Part shown: piece by piece, positions 1 to 6,890 of the stretch
How positions within the stretch are numbered: the first letter of the stretch is position 1
Layout of the letters: the number at the start of each line of letters is the position of its first letter
From: Ktedonobacter robiniae
GTDB taxonomy: Bacteria > Chloroflexota > Ktedonobacteria > Ktedonobacterales > Ktedonobacteraceae
Length of the DNA stretch: 64,000 nucleotides
Assembly: GCF_016587375.1 (NCBI RefSeq)
Contig: NZ_BNJG01000001.1
Location: 3,602,001 to 3,666,000 of the forward strand
Reading direction: 5' to 3'
The notes under the pieces: generated by a model
What the model was told of the DNA's origin: nothing
The model's database searches: none
Seen by the model: the letters and a program-made list of their open reading frames with translations, nothing else
Translations under genes and position numbers: made by a program

Positions 1-177
1 AGGTTCGGAATTTTACTCGAAGATTGGGAAAAAGGGGGGAGAGAAAGGGCGTTCTTCCACTAATGCTGCTGACGCTAAGGAATAGCCGAGGCGTATGAGG
101 AACGTTGTGTGTTCTCTCTTCTCTGCTCGCGTATCTAGCGTGCCACATAGCGCTGCCACAGTATCGCCTAGATGTAG
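1..177. other. intergenic edge, no gene recognised
   Basis: The left edge of the window, downstream of ftsZ (which is on the minus strand). A short open frame on the minus strand (13-201) exists, but it runs into the palindrome at 178-237 and resembles no known protein. I see no promoter or RNA gene here. Confidence 0.4.
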
Positions 178-237
178 AAGCGTCAAGCAGAAGCGGAGCA
201 ATTCAAGCTTGAATTGCTCCGCTTCTGCTTGACGCTT
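178..237. terminator. 60-bp perfect palindrome after ftsZ
   Basis: Two 30-base arms form a perfect palindrome centred on AAGCTT (205-210), with no unpaired loop. It ends 2 bases before the ftsZ stop codon on the minus strand. As RNA it would fold into a very long hairpin, so a terminator or 3'-end stabiliser is the likely role. No T-tract follows on the minus strand. Confidence 0.6.
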
Positions 238-239
238 GT

Positions 240-1868
240 TTATTCGTGGCGTTTGAGGAAGGGAGGGACATCAATGATGTCCTCGTCGTCGGCATCGCCA
301 GCGTATCTGCGTAGCTCCTGCCGGCGCCCCAGACCACGCAGGCCGCGTAAATCATTCAAGCTGCGCTGTGTCCGTTGCTCCGGAGCTGGTTGCCCTGGCT
401 GCCCCGACCGTATGGGCTGTCCCGGGGCTGGTTGCCTGGAGGGCATGGGACGCTGGTCAGCGGCATTGGGCAGGGATGGCATCCGTGGTGATGTTGAACT
501 GGCCTGTCTTCGTTCAGGGAGCTGCGTTCCTCGCTGCTGCTGAGCTGTTCGAGAAGGCGGCTTGGGCGCGGCAGGGGCCGCTGGCGGCTGATAAGGAGGT
601 GTGTTTTGCACTACCTGTCCTGTCCCCGTAAGGGCGTTTGAGCGCGCGGCGGTATGCCCGAGACGGACTGCCTGGAGACGCGCAGTTGGAATCTCCTCCA
701 TACCAGCGGCGATCAGCGTCACACGAATAGTATCGCGGAGCGTGGGATCAATAACAGCGCCAAAGGTGATATCAGCGGCATCATCGATGGCAGCGCCAAT
801 GCGTTCAGCGACCTCATTGATCTCGAAGAGGGTCATATCTTCGCCACCACTGATATTGAAAAGCACGCGTTTCGCGCCACGGATAGTCACATTCAGGAAG
901 CCACCCGCGACGGCCTCTTCGGCGGCAAGTTGTGCCCGGTTACGCCCCTGACCCTGTCCAATGCTCATCAACGCGGTTCCCGCCTCATGCAAGACGCTGC
1001 GCACATCGGCAAAATCAACATTGACCATGCCAGGTACGTTAATGACCTCGGCGATACCCTGAACGCCCTGGCGTAGCACATCGTCGGCCACTTTAAAAGC
1101 ATCCGAGAGGCTATAGTCACGCGCGACCGTGGTTAGGAGGCGATCATTGGGAACGGTAATAAGGGCGTCAACCTCTTTACTGAGTTCGGCCAGGCCCTGA
1201 TCGGCGATGCGACGGCGACGTGTCCCCTCGAAGGAGAATGGCAGGGTAACGATACCAATGGTGAGCGCGCCAATTTTTTTGGCAATGGAAGCGACGATGG
1301 GGGCCGCGCCCGTGCCAGTACCACCGCCCATGCCGGCGGCGATAAATACCATATCGGCCTCACCCAGGGCTGCGCGAATTTCGGCTGTGCTCTCGGTCGC
1401 GGCACGCATGCCTACGGCGGAGTTGCCGCCTGCGCCCAGACCCTTGGTGTGATGCTGTCCCAAACAAATACGCTCTGACGCTTGCGAGAGCGCCAGTACC
1501 TGGGCATCTGTATTTAAGGCCATATAGCGTACGCCGCGTACATTGGTATTGATCATACGGTTAATAGCATTCATACCACCGCCACCAACACCAACGACCA
1601 CAATATCAACATCATACTCAGGATCTACCGCGCCAAAGTAAGATGAGGAGGAGGAGGCAGGATTCTCGTCGGTGTCACGCCGCTCCCATTCAGCACGCGT
1701 AGGCTCATCGTGCTGCTGGAATTGTTTGCCCTGGACCTCGTGGTGCAGGACAGCCCACTGGTCTGCTTGTTCCTGATTATTACCTGGTTGGGCCTTAGCC
1801 GTCCCTTGCCTCTGGACGGGGTCTCGCCTCTGCGAGTCGTGGAATAATGGCTGCATGCACACCCCCAT
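240..1868 (-). CDS. ftsZ: cell division protein FtsZ
   Basis: Tubulin-like GTPase that polymerises into the division ring at midcell. The 542-residue product is longer than the usual 350-400. An N-terminal extension of about 85 polar residues comes first. The GTPase domain follows, with a VVGVGGGGMNAINRM nucleotide-binding start and the tubulin signature GGGTGTG in AAGMGGGTGTGAAPI. The polymerisation domain comes next, then a proline/glutamine-rich linker of roughly 110 residues. The tail DVPPFLKR matches the conserved C-terminal peptide that binds FtsA/SepF-type partners. The ATG at 1868 follows GAGAGGAA; start codons further inside the disordered extension are possible. No ftsA, ftsQ or mur genes are adjacent, so the usual dcw context is absent. 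Confidence 0.97.
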   Translation of the reverse strand: MGVCMQPLFHDSQRRDPVQRQGTAKAQPGNNQEQADQWAVLHHEVQGKQFQQHDEPTRAEWERRDTDENPASSSSSYFGAVDPEYDVDIVVVGVGGGGMNAINRMINTNVRGVRYMALNTDAQVLALSQASERICLGQHHTKGLGAGGNSAVGMRAATESTAEIRAALGEADMVFIAAGMGGGTGTGAAPIVASIAKKIGALTIGIVTLPFSFEGTRRRRIADQGLAELSKEVDALITVPNDRLLTTVARDYSLSDAFKVADDVLRQGVQGIAEVINVPGMVNVDFADVRSVLHEAGTALMSIGQGQGRNRAQLAAEEAVAGGFLNVTIRGAKRVLFNISGGEDMTLFEINEVAERIGAAIDDAADITFGAVIDPTLRDTIRVTLIAAGMEEIPTARLQAVRLGHTAARSNALTGTGQVVQNTPPYQPPAAPAAPKPPSRTAQQQRGTQLPERRQASSTSPRMPSLPNAADQRPMPSRQPAPGQPIRSGQPGQPAPEQRTQRSLNDLRGLRGLGRRQELRRYAGDADDEDIIDVPPFLKRHE

Positions 1869-1959
1869 TTCCTCTCATCGGAACTACGGCACAGGACTCT
1901 CGCCTTCAGATAGGGTGAGCAGGTGCCGGTTGATTAGATGTTTTTGCCTTGCGCCAGAG

Positions 1960-1985
1960 ATAGGTCAGATGCATGTCTGACCTAT
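1960..1985. promoter_or_regulatory. 26-bp inverted repeat in the ftsZ leader
   Basis: Arms ATAGGTCAGA and TCTGACCTAT are separated by six bases. The repeat lies between the predicted ftsZ promoter (2033-2062) and the ftsZ start. It could be an operator or an RNA hairpin in the leader. Its role is unknown. Confidence 0.45.
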
Positions 1986-2032
1986 AAAACAAGCCCCAAT
2001 CCATAATAGAGAAGAAGAGACACTAAAAAAAC

Positions 2033-2062
2033 ATACTAGTCGTATTGTATCAAGAGTGTCAA
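2033..2062 (-). promoter_or_regulatory. predicted ftsZ promoter
   Basis: On the minus strand TTGACA (2057-2062) and TAGTAT (2033-2038) are separated by 18 bases, a good match to a housekeeping promoter. It would give a leader of about 155 bases upstream of ftsZ. The rest of the 1869-2282 gap shows nothing else clear. Confidence 0.5.
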
Positions 2063-2282
2063 GTATATGCTTAAGTGTTTGAAGACATGCCAATATGGCT
2101 GGGGTTGCTTGCCTCTCTATATAAATAACGAACGAGAAGACGAAAAAGGTGATACGACTTTTCGCTGATGAAGTCCTTGGAGGGAGAGAGGCAAAAGGTG
2201 AGGAAGGAAAATGTATATCAGGAAGAGGGATGCGCAGGAGGCTTATACCCCATGTGCCCCTCTCTCTGAACAAAGGACAATA

Positions 2283-2702
2283 TCAGGATAACGCCTTCTC
2301 TTCTGAGGTTGCAAGGGCGTGTGTAATCATTCGAATGACACTCCCAATATCCATGGGTTTGCGTAGCTGATAGATGCCACGTTTGCCTAATTCTTCAACC
2401 GGGAGGGTCGCGCTCATCATAATAGTCGGGATATTGTGCAATGCATGATACTCTTGTAAACGGTCATACAATTCAAGCCCATTAATGCCTGGCAGGCGAT
2501 AATCGAGAAGCAGCAAGCAGGGGTCGATACGAGGAGCCTCTTCCAGTGCTTTTAGACCGTTATCAATCAGTCTAGTGGTATAGGGGGTCTCCTCTTCGAT
2601 GAGTTGTTGTAAGAACTGACCAATATCGGCGTCATCTTCGACAATCAAAATGGTCGTATTCTGTGGGCCCTTTGCCGCTGGTGGAAAAACATCCCCTGGC
2701 AT
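2283..2702 (-). CDS. single-domain response regulator (receiver)
   Basis: A stand-alone CheY-like receiver domain of about 139 residues, with no output domain. It carries the acidic pocket (VEDDAD near the N-terminus), the phospho-acceptor Asp in LLLLDYRLPG, a Ser/Thr position in MMSAT and the conserved Lys in LRKPM. ATG at 2702 is preferred because AAAGGAG lies 7 bases upstream; the longer TTG start at 2720 would put that ribosome site inside the gene. No histidine kinase is next to it, so its partner is unknown. Phosphorylation is expected to drive a protein-protein interaction rather than DNA binding. Confidence 0.9.
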   Translation of the reverse strand: MPGDVFPPAAKGPQNTTILIVEDDADIGQFLQQLIEEETPYTTRLIDNGLKALEEAPRIDPCLLLLDYRLPGINGLELYDRLQEYHALHNIPTIMMSATLPVEELGKRGIYQLRKPMDIGSVIRMITHALATSEEKALS

Positions 2703-3382
2703 GACAAACTCCTTTTGCAATGGATGAGATTAAACGCCAAGTGTATACGTTTTTCTTAACGAATATACGTTGGGTTCGGTGACGCTACACAATATTTTTC
2801 ATATGTGCCCTGGTGAGAGCTGTTGCAGAGCAGATACGCCTTCTACTAATAGACGTAGCCTGTCCGCAAAAATAGTAGTTTCGTCTTCCCTGATATATGC
2901 ATAGAAGTAGGCAGGTGCTAGGCATAACAGCCGTATTTGGCTATCGCTCTACCATCATTGTAGTCCTCTGATATATAGACATTGGATATATCAGGAAAGA
3001 AAGCTTTTTTACAATAGTATCGTACCTCTACTACTGACATTCGACAAAAAAATTGGAAAAAACAAAAAAATTCATAGCTCCCCTCTCAAGTTATGCAAGA
3101 CATTGAGAAAGGAAGGTTCCTAAAACGATAGCAAGTATTGTATCACCTACATCGAAATTTGTGTATGCTTGCTGCCAAGAGTACAGGGCCTTCCAAATTT
3201 CTGCTGGCTTTTCCCTCCGCTCGCCTTCGGGGAAGGGATGTGCAGGAAAATAGTAAGTAAGGTCAAATCTGCACGAGTTTTGAGACGAACCTGAGAAAAT
3301 CAGCGCGAAACATAGGAAGCAGTCAGCTTATGGCAGCGTTTTTGTCGTTGGGGCTTGATTACAGCGGAACAACTGTGCCACG
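2703..3382. other. long AT-rich intergenic stretch
   Basis: About 680 bases without a credible gene, including A-rich runs near 3045-3070. It should contain the promoter of the receiver gene, but I cannot point to a convincing -35/-10 pair. The MITE-like element follows at 3383. Confidence 0.4.
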
Positions 3383-3480
3383 ATAATGTAGTTTCACAAA
3401 TAAATGTGGATTATCATGAGAGCCAGCAGAGCGTGGCAGGCAATTTCCATAACCCGTTTTAATTTGTGAAACTACATTAT
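3383..3480. mobile_element. 98-bp MITE-like element with 19-bp terminal repeats
   Basis: The 19-base end at 3383-3401 is the exact reverse complement of 3462-3480, with a 60-base centre. Reading the boundaries as TA followed by ATGTAGTTTCACAAAT gives the TA-flanked layout expected of a non-autonomous IS630/Tc1-type element. The TA flanks are partly forced by the symmetry, so they are weak evidence alone. No second copy is present in this window. Confidence 0.5.
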
Positions 3481-3504
3481 TGGCGGTGAGTAATGGTCAA
3501 CTTG

Positions 3505-4080
3505 CTACTTATGAGGGATCTTCCAGAGGATCTCTTTGGACTGCCGTTCGGCCAGGTGTTTGAGCGTCAATAATTGCTTACGCATCATGAACAAGTCTCC
3601 CCATGGTAACCATGGGCGCATCACGGCCCCTGTGAACCCGGGAGGATAGCAAACGAGCAGCTTGACCACGAGACGGCACCATGCATCTTCCTGTGGTAGG
3701 ATGACGTAGCTGATTGTTACCTCACCAAAGAAAGCTCTGGCTCGCGGCGAGCTGAGGCGCAGCGTGAGGTGTCGATTTGGTTCGAAGTCTACCAACTGAA
3801 AAATCGTACACATGCTTTGCCCAACTTGTAGCTGGTCCAGCCCTGGGATGAGTTCGCGAGGGCTGAGGTGGCCACCGTTATCGATCCAGTCGTAGCTGTA
3901 GGGCGCCACGCGCAATTGACAGAGCCAGCGAAAGACGATGGGGGCTGGTGCCTGTACAGGCACAGCACGGAAATAGGCCGCGTCGAAAGGGGTCAGATAG
4001 TGATCGCAGGGAAACGATATCGTTCTCTCGGCGGCGGTCGTTCCCCAGGTGGAAGCAAGAGATCTGGGTAGTGTTTTCAC
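3505..4080 (-). CDS. SRPBCC-family protein
   Basis: A 191-residue protein resembling the START/Bet v1-like SRPBCC superfamily (polyketide cyclase/dehydrase type), which forms a hydrophobic ligand cavity. Visible hallmarks are the N-terminal strand AYFRAVPVQAPAPIVFRWLCQL, split here by tryptophan-rich loops, a central PNRHLTLRLSS strand and a long C-terminal helix. The GTG start at 4080 has AGGAGGAGG nine bases upstream. The ligand cannot be predicted. It lies 54 bases downstream of the NTF2-like fragment on the same strand. Both folds are cone-shaped ligand binders, so the two may once have formed a small operon. Confidence 0.7.
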   Translation of the reverse strand: MKTLPRSLASTWGTTAAERTISFPCDHYLTPFDAAYFRAVPVQAPAPIVFRWLCQLRVAPYSYDWIDNGGHLSPRELIPGLDQLQVGQSMCTIFQLVDFEPNRHLTLRLSSPRARAFFGEVTISYVILPQEDAWCRLVVKLLVCYPPGFTGAVMRPWLPWGDLFMMRKQLLTLKHLAERQSKEILWKIPHK

Positions 4081-4134
4081 AGCAGCGTTCCTCCTCCTAG
4101 TTATGTCTCTTCATCTCAGCGGTGACGCTTCTAC

Positions 4135-4497
4135 TCACTGCTCACCTCCGGGAGAGGTTGCCAGGGCCAGTTGCTGCGCTATAGCCGTTGCCACAGCCTC
4201 AAGCCCTTTTGCGGGCCTGACCATCACCTCAAAGTCACTGATCTGACCTTCGGCATTCAACTGGATCATATCGACTCCTTTCACCACGAGTGGACCGATA
4301 TGCGCGCGAAATTCGAGAACCGCCCCATGGTCGTTGTGAAACTGCTGGAGATAGGTAAAATCCTCCAGAACACGTGCGGCACTGCTGATGTACGACATGG
4401 TCTCAGCCTTGCCCACTTTGGGTTTCAGAGAATGGGAGAATGGAAGACATCTCTCTTCTGTATGAGATTGGATTTGATTTTCGATGAATATACTTCA
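4135..4497 (-). pseudogene. 5'-truncated NTF2/SnoaL-like protein
   Basis: The readable part resembles the C-terminal three quarters of small SnoaL/NTF2-like proteins: GKAETMSYISSAARVLEDF, an LEFRAHIGPLVVKGVD strand pair and a final FEVMVRPAKGLEAVATAIAQ helix. A GTG at 4416 could start a 93-residue product. However, the frame stays open upstream to a TGA at 4495-4497 and reads FSHSLKPKVGK, which looks like the family's HSPVTFKPYVGK-type strand. No start codon or N-terminal helix remains, so I read this as a gene that lost its 5' end. A functional short protein from the GTG cannot be excluded. Confidence 0.5.
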
Positions 4498-4527
4498 ATG
4501 TTCCTGCTAGTAGAAAAATCTCACTCG

Positions 4528-5364
4528 TTATGAGATGAGTGCGACTTCGGTTAGCACAGGGTAATGATCGCTGGGATAGATGGGAGGAGCCGCATCATAC
4601 AAAATCTCGCAGGAGTGAATCTTGAAGGAGCATGTCTCATTCCTGGTCAGAATCCAGTCGCAACGAAACGCAGGTGAGAAGTGTCCTCCTTCAAATGCAT
4701 GATATGTCAGGTCTGTCTTTGTTTCCTGTTTGCTCCCAGCATGATACGTATCGACAAAACCCTGGTCAAGGAAAAGGCGATAGCAAGCATTAGTGATACT
4801 GGGATCGATGGAAAGCATGAGAGCGTCAACTTCAGTGGGAACATTAAAATCGCCAGTGAGCACCAGGGGAAGGTGGTCCAGGTGCAAAGATGCTAGTCGC
4901 TCAAGGATCAGAAGACATCCTTGCTGTCGCGCTTCTTCGCTGACGGAATATAGATGGGCATTGATGTGGCAGAACTCCCTGTTCATCTCGCGGAGACGAA
5001 AGTGCGCCCAGGTAACGGCACGTACATACGCGCTTCCCCACCCACGAGACCACTGCTCAGGCGTTGGACTTAGCCAGAAGCCACCGCTGGAGAGCATATC
5101 CAAAGAAGAAGGTTTCCAGAAAATGGCATTATAGTTTTTGCGTGTTTCATCCATCGTTGGCGGCCCTAGAACCCACTGATACATGCTCAGGTGCTTCTGG
5201 TACGTCTCCAGGTTTCCGTTCATGAGTTCTTGAAAATCTATGAGATCGGGGGCTGTCCGCTCAATCAGGGAGAGTGTGAGTGGGGCACGATGTTCCCAAG
5301 CGTTCGAGCCATCCCGATGCGGGATAGCTCCGCGGATATTGAAGGTCATGACTCGAAATGTCAT
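4528..5364 (-). CDS. endonuclease/exonuclease/phosphatase family protein
   Basis: A 278-residue EEP-superfamily hydrolase (the DNase I / AP endonuclease / inositol-phosphatase fold), which uses divalent metal to cleave phosphodiesters or phosphomonoesters. The usual motifs appear in order: FRVMTFNIRG at the N-terminus, the metal-binding Glu in DFQEL, INAHL, the catalytic LTGDFNVP, CDWILT and the C-terminal SDHYPVL. There is no signal peptide, so it is probably cytoplasmic. ATG at 5364 is chosen over the GTG just before it because AGAGAGGG is better spaced. The substrate (nucleic acid, sugar phosphate or lipid) is not evident. Confidence 0.85.
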   Translation of the reverse strand: MTFRVMTFNIRGAIPHRDGSNAWEHRAPLTLSLIERTAPDLIDFQELMNGNLETYQKHLSMYQWVLGPPTMDETRKNYNAIFWKPSSLDMLSSGGFWLSPTPEQWSRGWGSAYVRAVTWAHFRLREMNREFCHINAHLYSVSEEARQQGCLLILERLASLHLDHLPLVLTGDFNVPTEVDALMLSIDPSITNACYRLFLDQGFVDTYHAGSKQETKTDLTYHAFEGGHFSPAFRCDWILTRNETCSFKIHSCEILYDAAPPIYPSDHYPVLTEVALIS

Positions 5365-5461
5365 CACAAAGCCCTCTCTACGTTCCGATCAAAGAAGCAT
5401 CTGCCTGCTGCAGGCTCACCAATCAATGGTGCGAAGACGTTCCCCCCGCAAATACCCTTGT

Positions 5462-5640
5462 TCATCTTGTTTCTCTACCTTCTTCTAGTCTGTGAAATAC
5501 TTCTACATACATTGGAAGCGCGAGATCTAGTTGTACTGCCTCATGGATTCCAAACCAGCCGAGTTCCTCGTTTTCGTCAGGCGAAGCGTTCCTAGGCGCC
5601 ACGCGGCATATACAGAGGAGCATGATATGTTTTTGCCATA
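5462..5640 (-). pseudogene. C-terminal remnant of a Nudix hydrolase
   Basis: Roughly 60 residues read WQKHIMLLCICR, then ENEELGWFGIHEA, then a helix. This is the region that follows the Nudix box in Nudix hydrolases. The box itself (GX5EX7REUXEEXGU) is missing. The frame upstream runs into the hairpin at 5668-5695, so the first codons of the open frame are not protein-coding. It is therefore a 5'-deleted fragment lying just after a tetR gene. The family is inferred from the ENEELGWF pattern only. Confidence 0.45.
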
Positions 5641-5667
5641 ATTTCCTTTGGGTCTCTCCTTCCACAA

Positions 5668-5695
5668 AAAAAACATACGTGGGCGTATGTTTTTT
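5668..5695 (-). terminator. tetR terminator, also a possible TetR operator
   Basis: A 12-bp perfect stem with a 4-base loop, followed by T residues on the minus strand: a normal intrinsic terminator for the tetR gene ending at 5720. Its core 5674-5689 is CATACG, four bases, CGTATG. This is the same half-site and spacing as the inverted repeat at the tetR promoter (6271-6286), so the repressor may bind here too. Confidence 0.75.
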
Positions 5696-5719
5696 GGACA
5701 AAAAAAGCACAAGAATTTT

Positions 5720-6265
5720 TCAGCTCACATAGGTCATTAACGTTTGATAGAGGTCAGCAATCTCGCTCGCAGGATACTCATTTCTCTGGCTCCAATCGAT
5801 CCAGCCGAGACAGATAAGGTAATAGATGCGAGCGATCTCACGAGCCTGGGTAAAAGGTTTCCCCATATCGCAGAGTATTTTTGTGGTATAAGCTTTGCGC
5901 ATATCCTCTGTCCTGGCTACCCGCTGAGCGACCGAAGCATCTACGTTGGCCCAATGGTGTACCGCCGCCTCCAGCCTTTTATCACCTGAGAAGGTGGACT
6001 CAAACAAGCGCCGAAAACGTTCATGGGGAGAGGTGATTTTCTCCAGCTCGTCAATTATCCTGCGCGTCCCGTGCACCTCCCAGTCCACAAGCAGGGCCTC
6101 TAGAAATTCTGCACGATCAGACCAGTAGTGATAAAAACTCCCTTTGCTGATGTGCAGTTCTTTCGCCAGAGCCTCGACTTTCACCCCTTCAATACCGGAA
6201 GAAGCCAGGGTTCGTAATCCAGCACCTATCCAATCTTCTCTCGTTCGTTGCAAAGCACCCTCCAT
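5720..6265 (-). CDS. TetR/AcrR-family transcriptional regulator
   Basis: A 181-residue repressor with a typical TetR layout. The N-terminal helix-turn-helix has GIEGVKVEALAKELHISKGSFYHYWSDRAEFLEALL, given here only to mark helices 2-4. The all-helical C-terminal half binds the inducer and dimerises. A 7-bp perfect inverted repeat (6271-6286) lies 5 bases upstream of the start codon, within the expected transcript start of a promoter at 6301-6330, as in self-repressing TetR genes. The neighbour it probably once controlled, a Nudix-type gene, survives only as a fragment. The inducer is unknown. Confidence 0.92.
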   Translation of the reverse strand: MEGALQRTREDWIGAGLRTLASSGIEGVKVEALAKELHISKGSFYHYWSDRAEFLEALLVDWEVHGTRRIIDELEKITSPHERFRRLFESTFSGDKRLEAAVHHWANVDASVAQRVARTEDMRKAYTTKILCDMGKPFTQAREIARIYYLICLGWIDWSQRNEYPASEIADLYQTLMTYVS

Positions 6266-6270
6266 CAGAG

Positions 6271-6286
6271 CATACGGTTCCGTATG
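6271..6286. promoter_or_regulatory. TetR operator candidate
   Basis: CATACGG, TT, CCGTATG: a perfect inverted repeat just before the tetR start codon. Its position downstream of the predicted -10 suits repression by steric block. Confidence 0.65.
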
Positions 6287-6300
6287 TTTCTCTTACTAAG

Positions 6301-6330
6301 AAGATACCGCAGCTTGATACAGTATGTCAA
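6301..6330 (-). promoter_or_regulatory. predicted tetR promoter
   Basis: On the minus strand TTGACA (6325-6330) and TATCTT (6301-6306) with an 18-base spacer. The operator at 6271-6286 would sit at about +8 to +30. Confidence 0.45.
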
Positions 6331-6354
6331 GGGCACATGATTTCTAGCGTTCGG

Positions 6355-6425
6355 CCACCCGCCGCAAGGTTTGGGCGGCCCCTCATAATCGCGAGCGAGT
6401 CGACGGAAGCGGTTGAGCGAATCTT
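6355..6425 (-). pseudogene. IS5-type transposase C-terminal remnant
   Basis: The minus strand reads LNRFRRLARDYEG, close to the conserved end of IS5-family DDE transposases (the WLNRFRRLARDYE helix after the catalytic Glu). Nothing upstream of this motif survives, and it abuts the stop codon of the sigma-factor relic. No inverted repeats or flanking duplications are visible. Confidence 0.45.
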
Positions 6426-6433
6426 TGTTTGGC

Positions 6434-6794
6434 TCAAGGAGGAGGAATATGCCGTAATTTATCCGGATTGCCAATCATATTGACCTCACGGATCTTTTGT
6501 TCTGCTATGTCAAAGACCATTACAGAGAAGGGGGACATCTTTCTGATATTTGATGATCCCTGGCTGACCGTTGATGTGGGCAAGACGATACATGAACATT
6601 TCCGGCGCCTTATGTTTGACTACCAGGAGAAAACGCGTGGTCTTGAATGCTCCATAGAGCGACTTGCGAGCGGCTTTGACTTTGCCACCACCGTCAATAG
6701 AGAGCGCCACATCGTGGGTAAATAAGGAGAGAAGACTCTCCGTATCGCCACTGAGAAGGTCGCACATCCCTTCCCCCTTCTTCAAAAGAAAAGT
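6434..6794 (-). pseudogene. relic of an ECF41 (SigJ-like) sigma factor, C-terminal domain
   Basis: ECF41 sigma factors carry a SnoaL-like C-terminal domain after sigma2 and sigma4. This stretch reads like that domain: SGDTESLLSLFTHDVALS, IDGGGKVKAARK, then HINGQPGIIKYQ. After a one-base frameshift near 6513 it continues as VFDIAEQKI and NPDKLRHIPPP, with a natural TGA at 6434-6436. The sigma2/sigma4 DNA-binding part is absent, and the DUF815 gene begins about 100 bases away in the other direction. The gene is therefore both 5'-deleted and frameshifted. The assignment rests on the DGGGK...NGQP...NPDKL motif order. Confidence 0.65.
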
Positions 6795-6890
6795 TTCCCA
6801 TAGGGAGGATTCTTTACTGGTAGCCAGAGAGTTCGTGTGGTACAACATGTGGTTATAGAGGCAAAAAAAAGAGTGATTCGGGGTTAATGC

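Noticed and set aside
13..201. Short frame at the left edge
   Set aside because: It begins inside the 60-bp palindrome and its first residues simply repeat those of the mirrored frame on the other strand.
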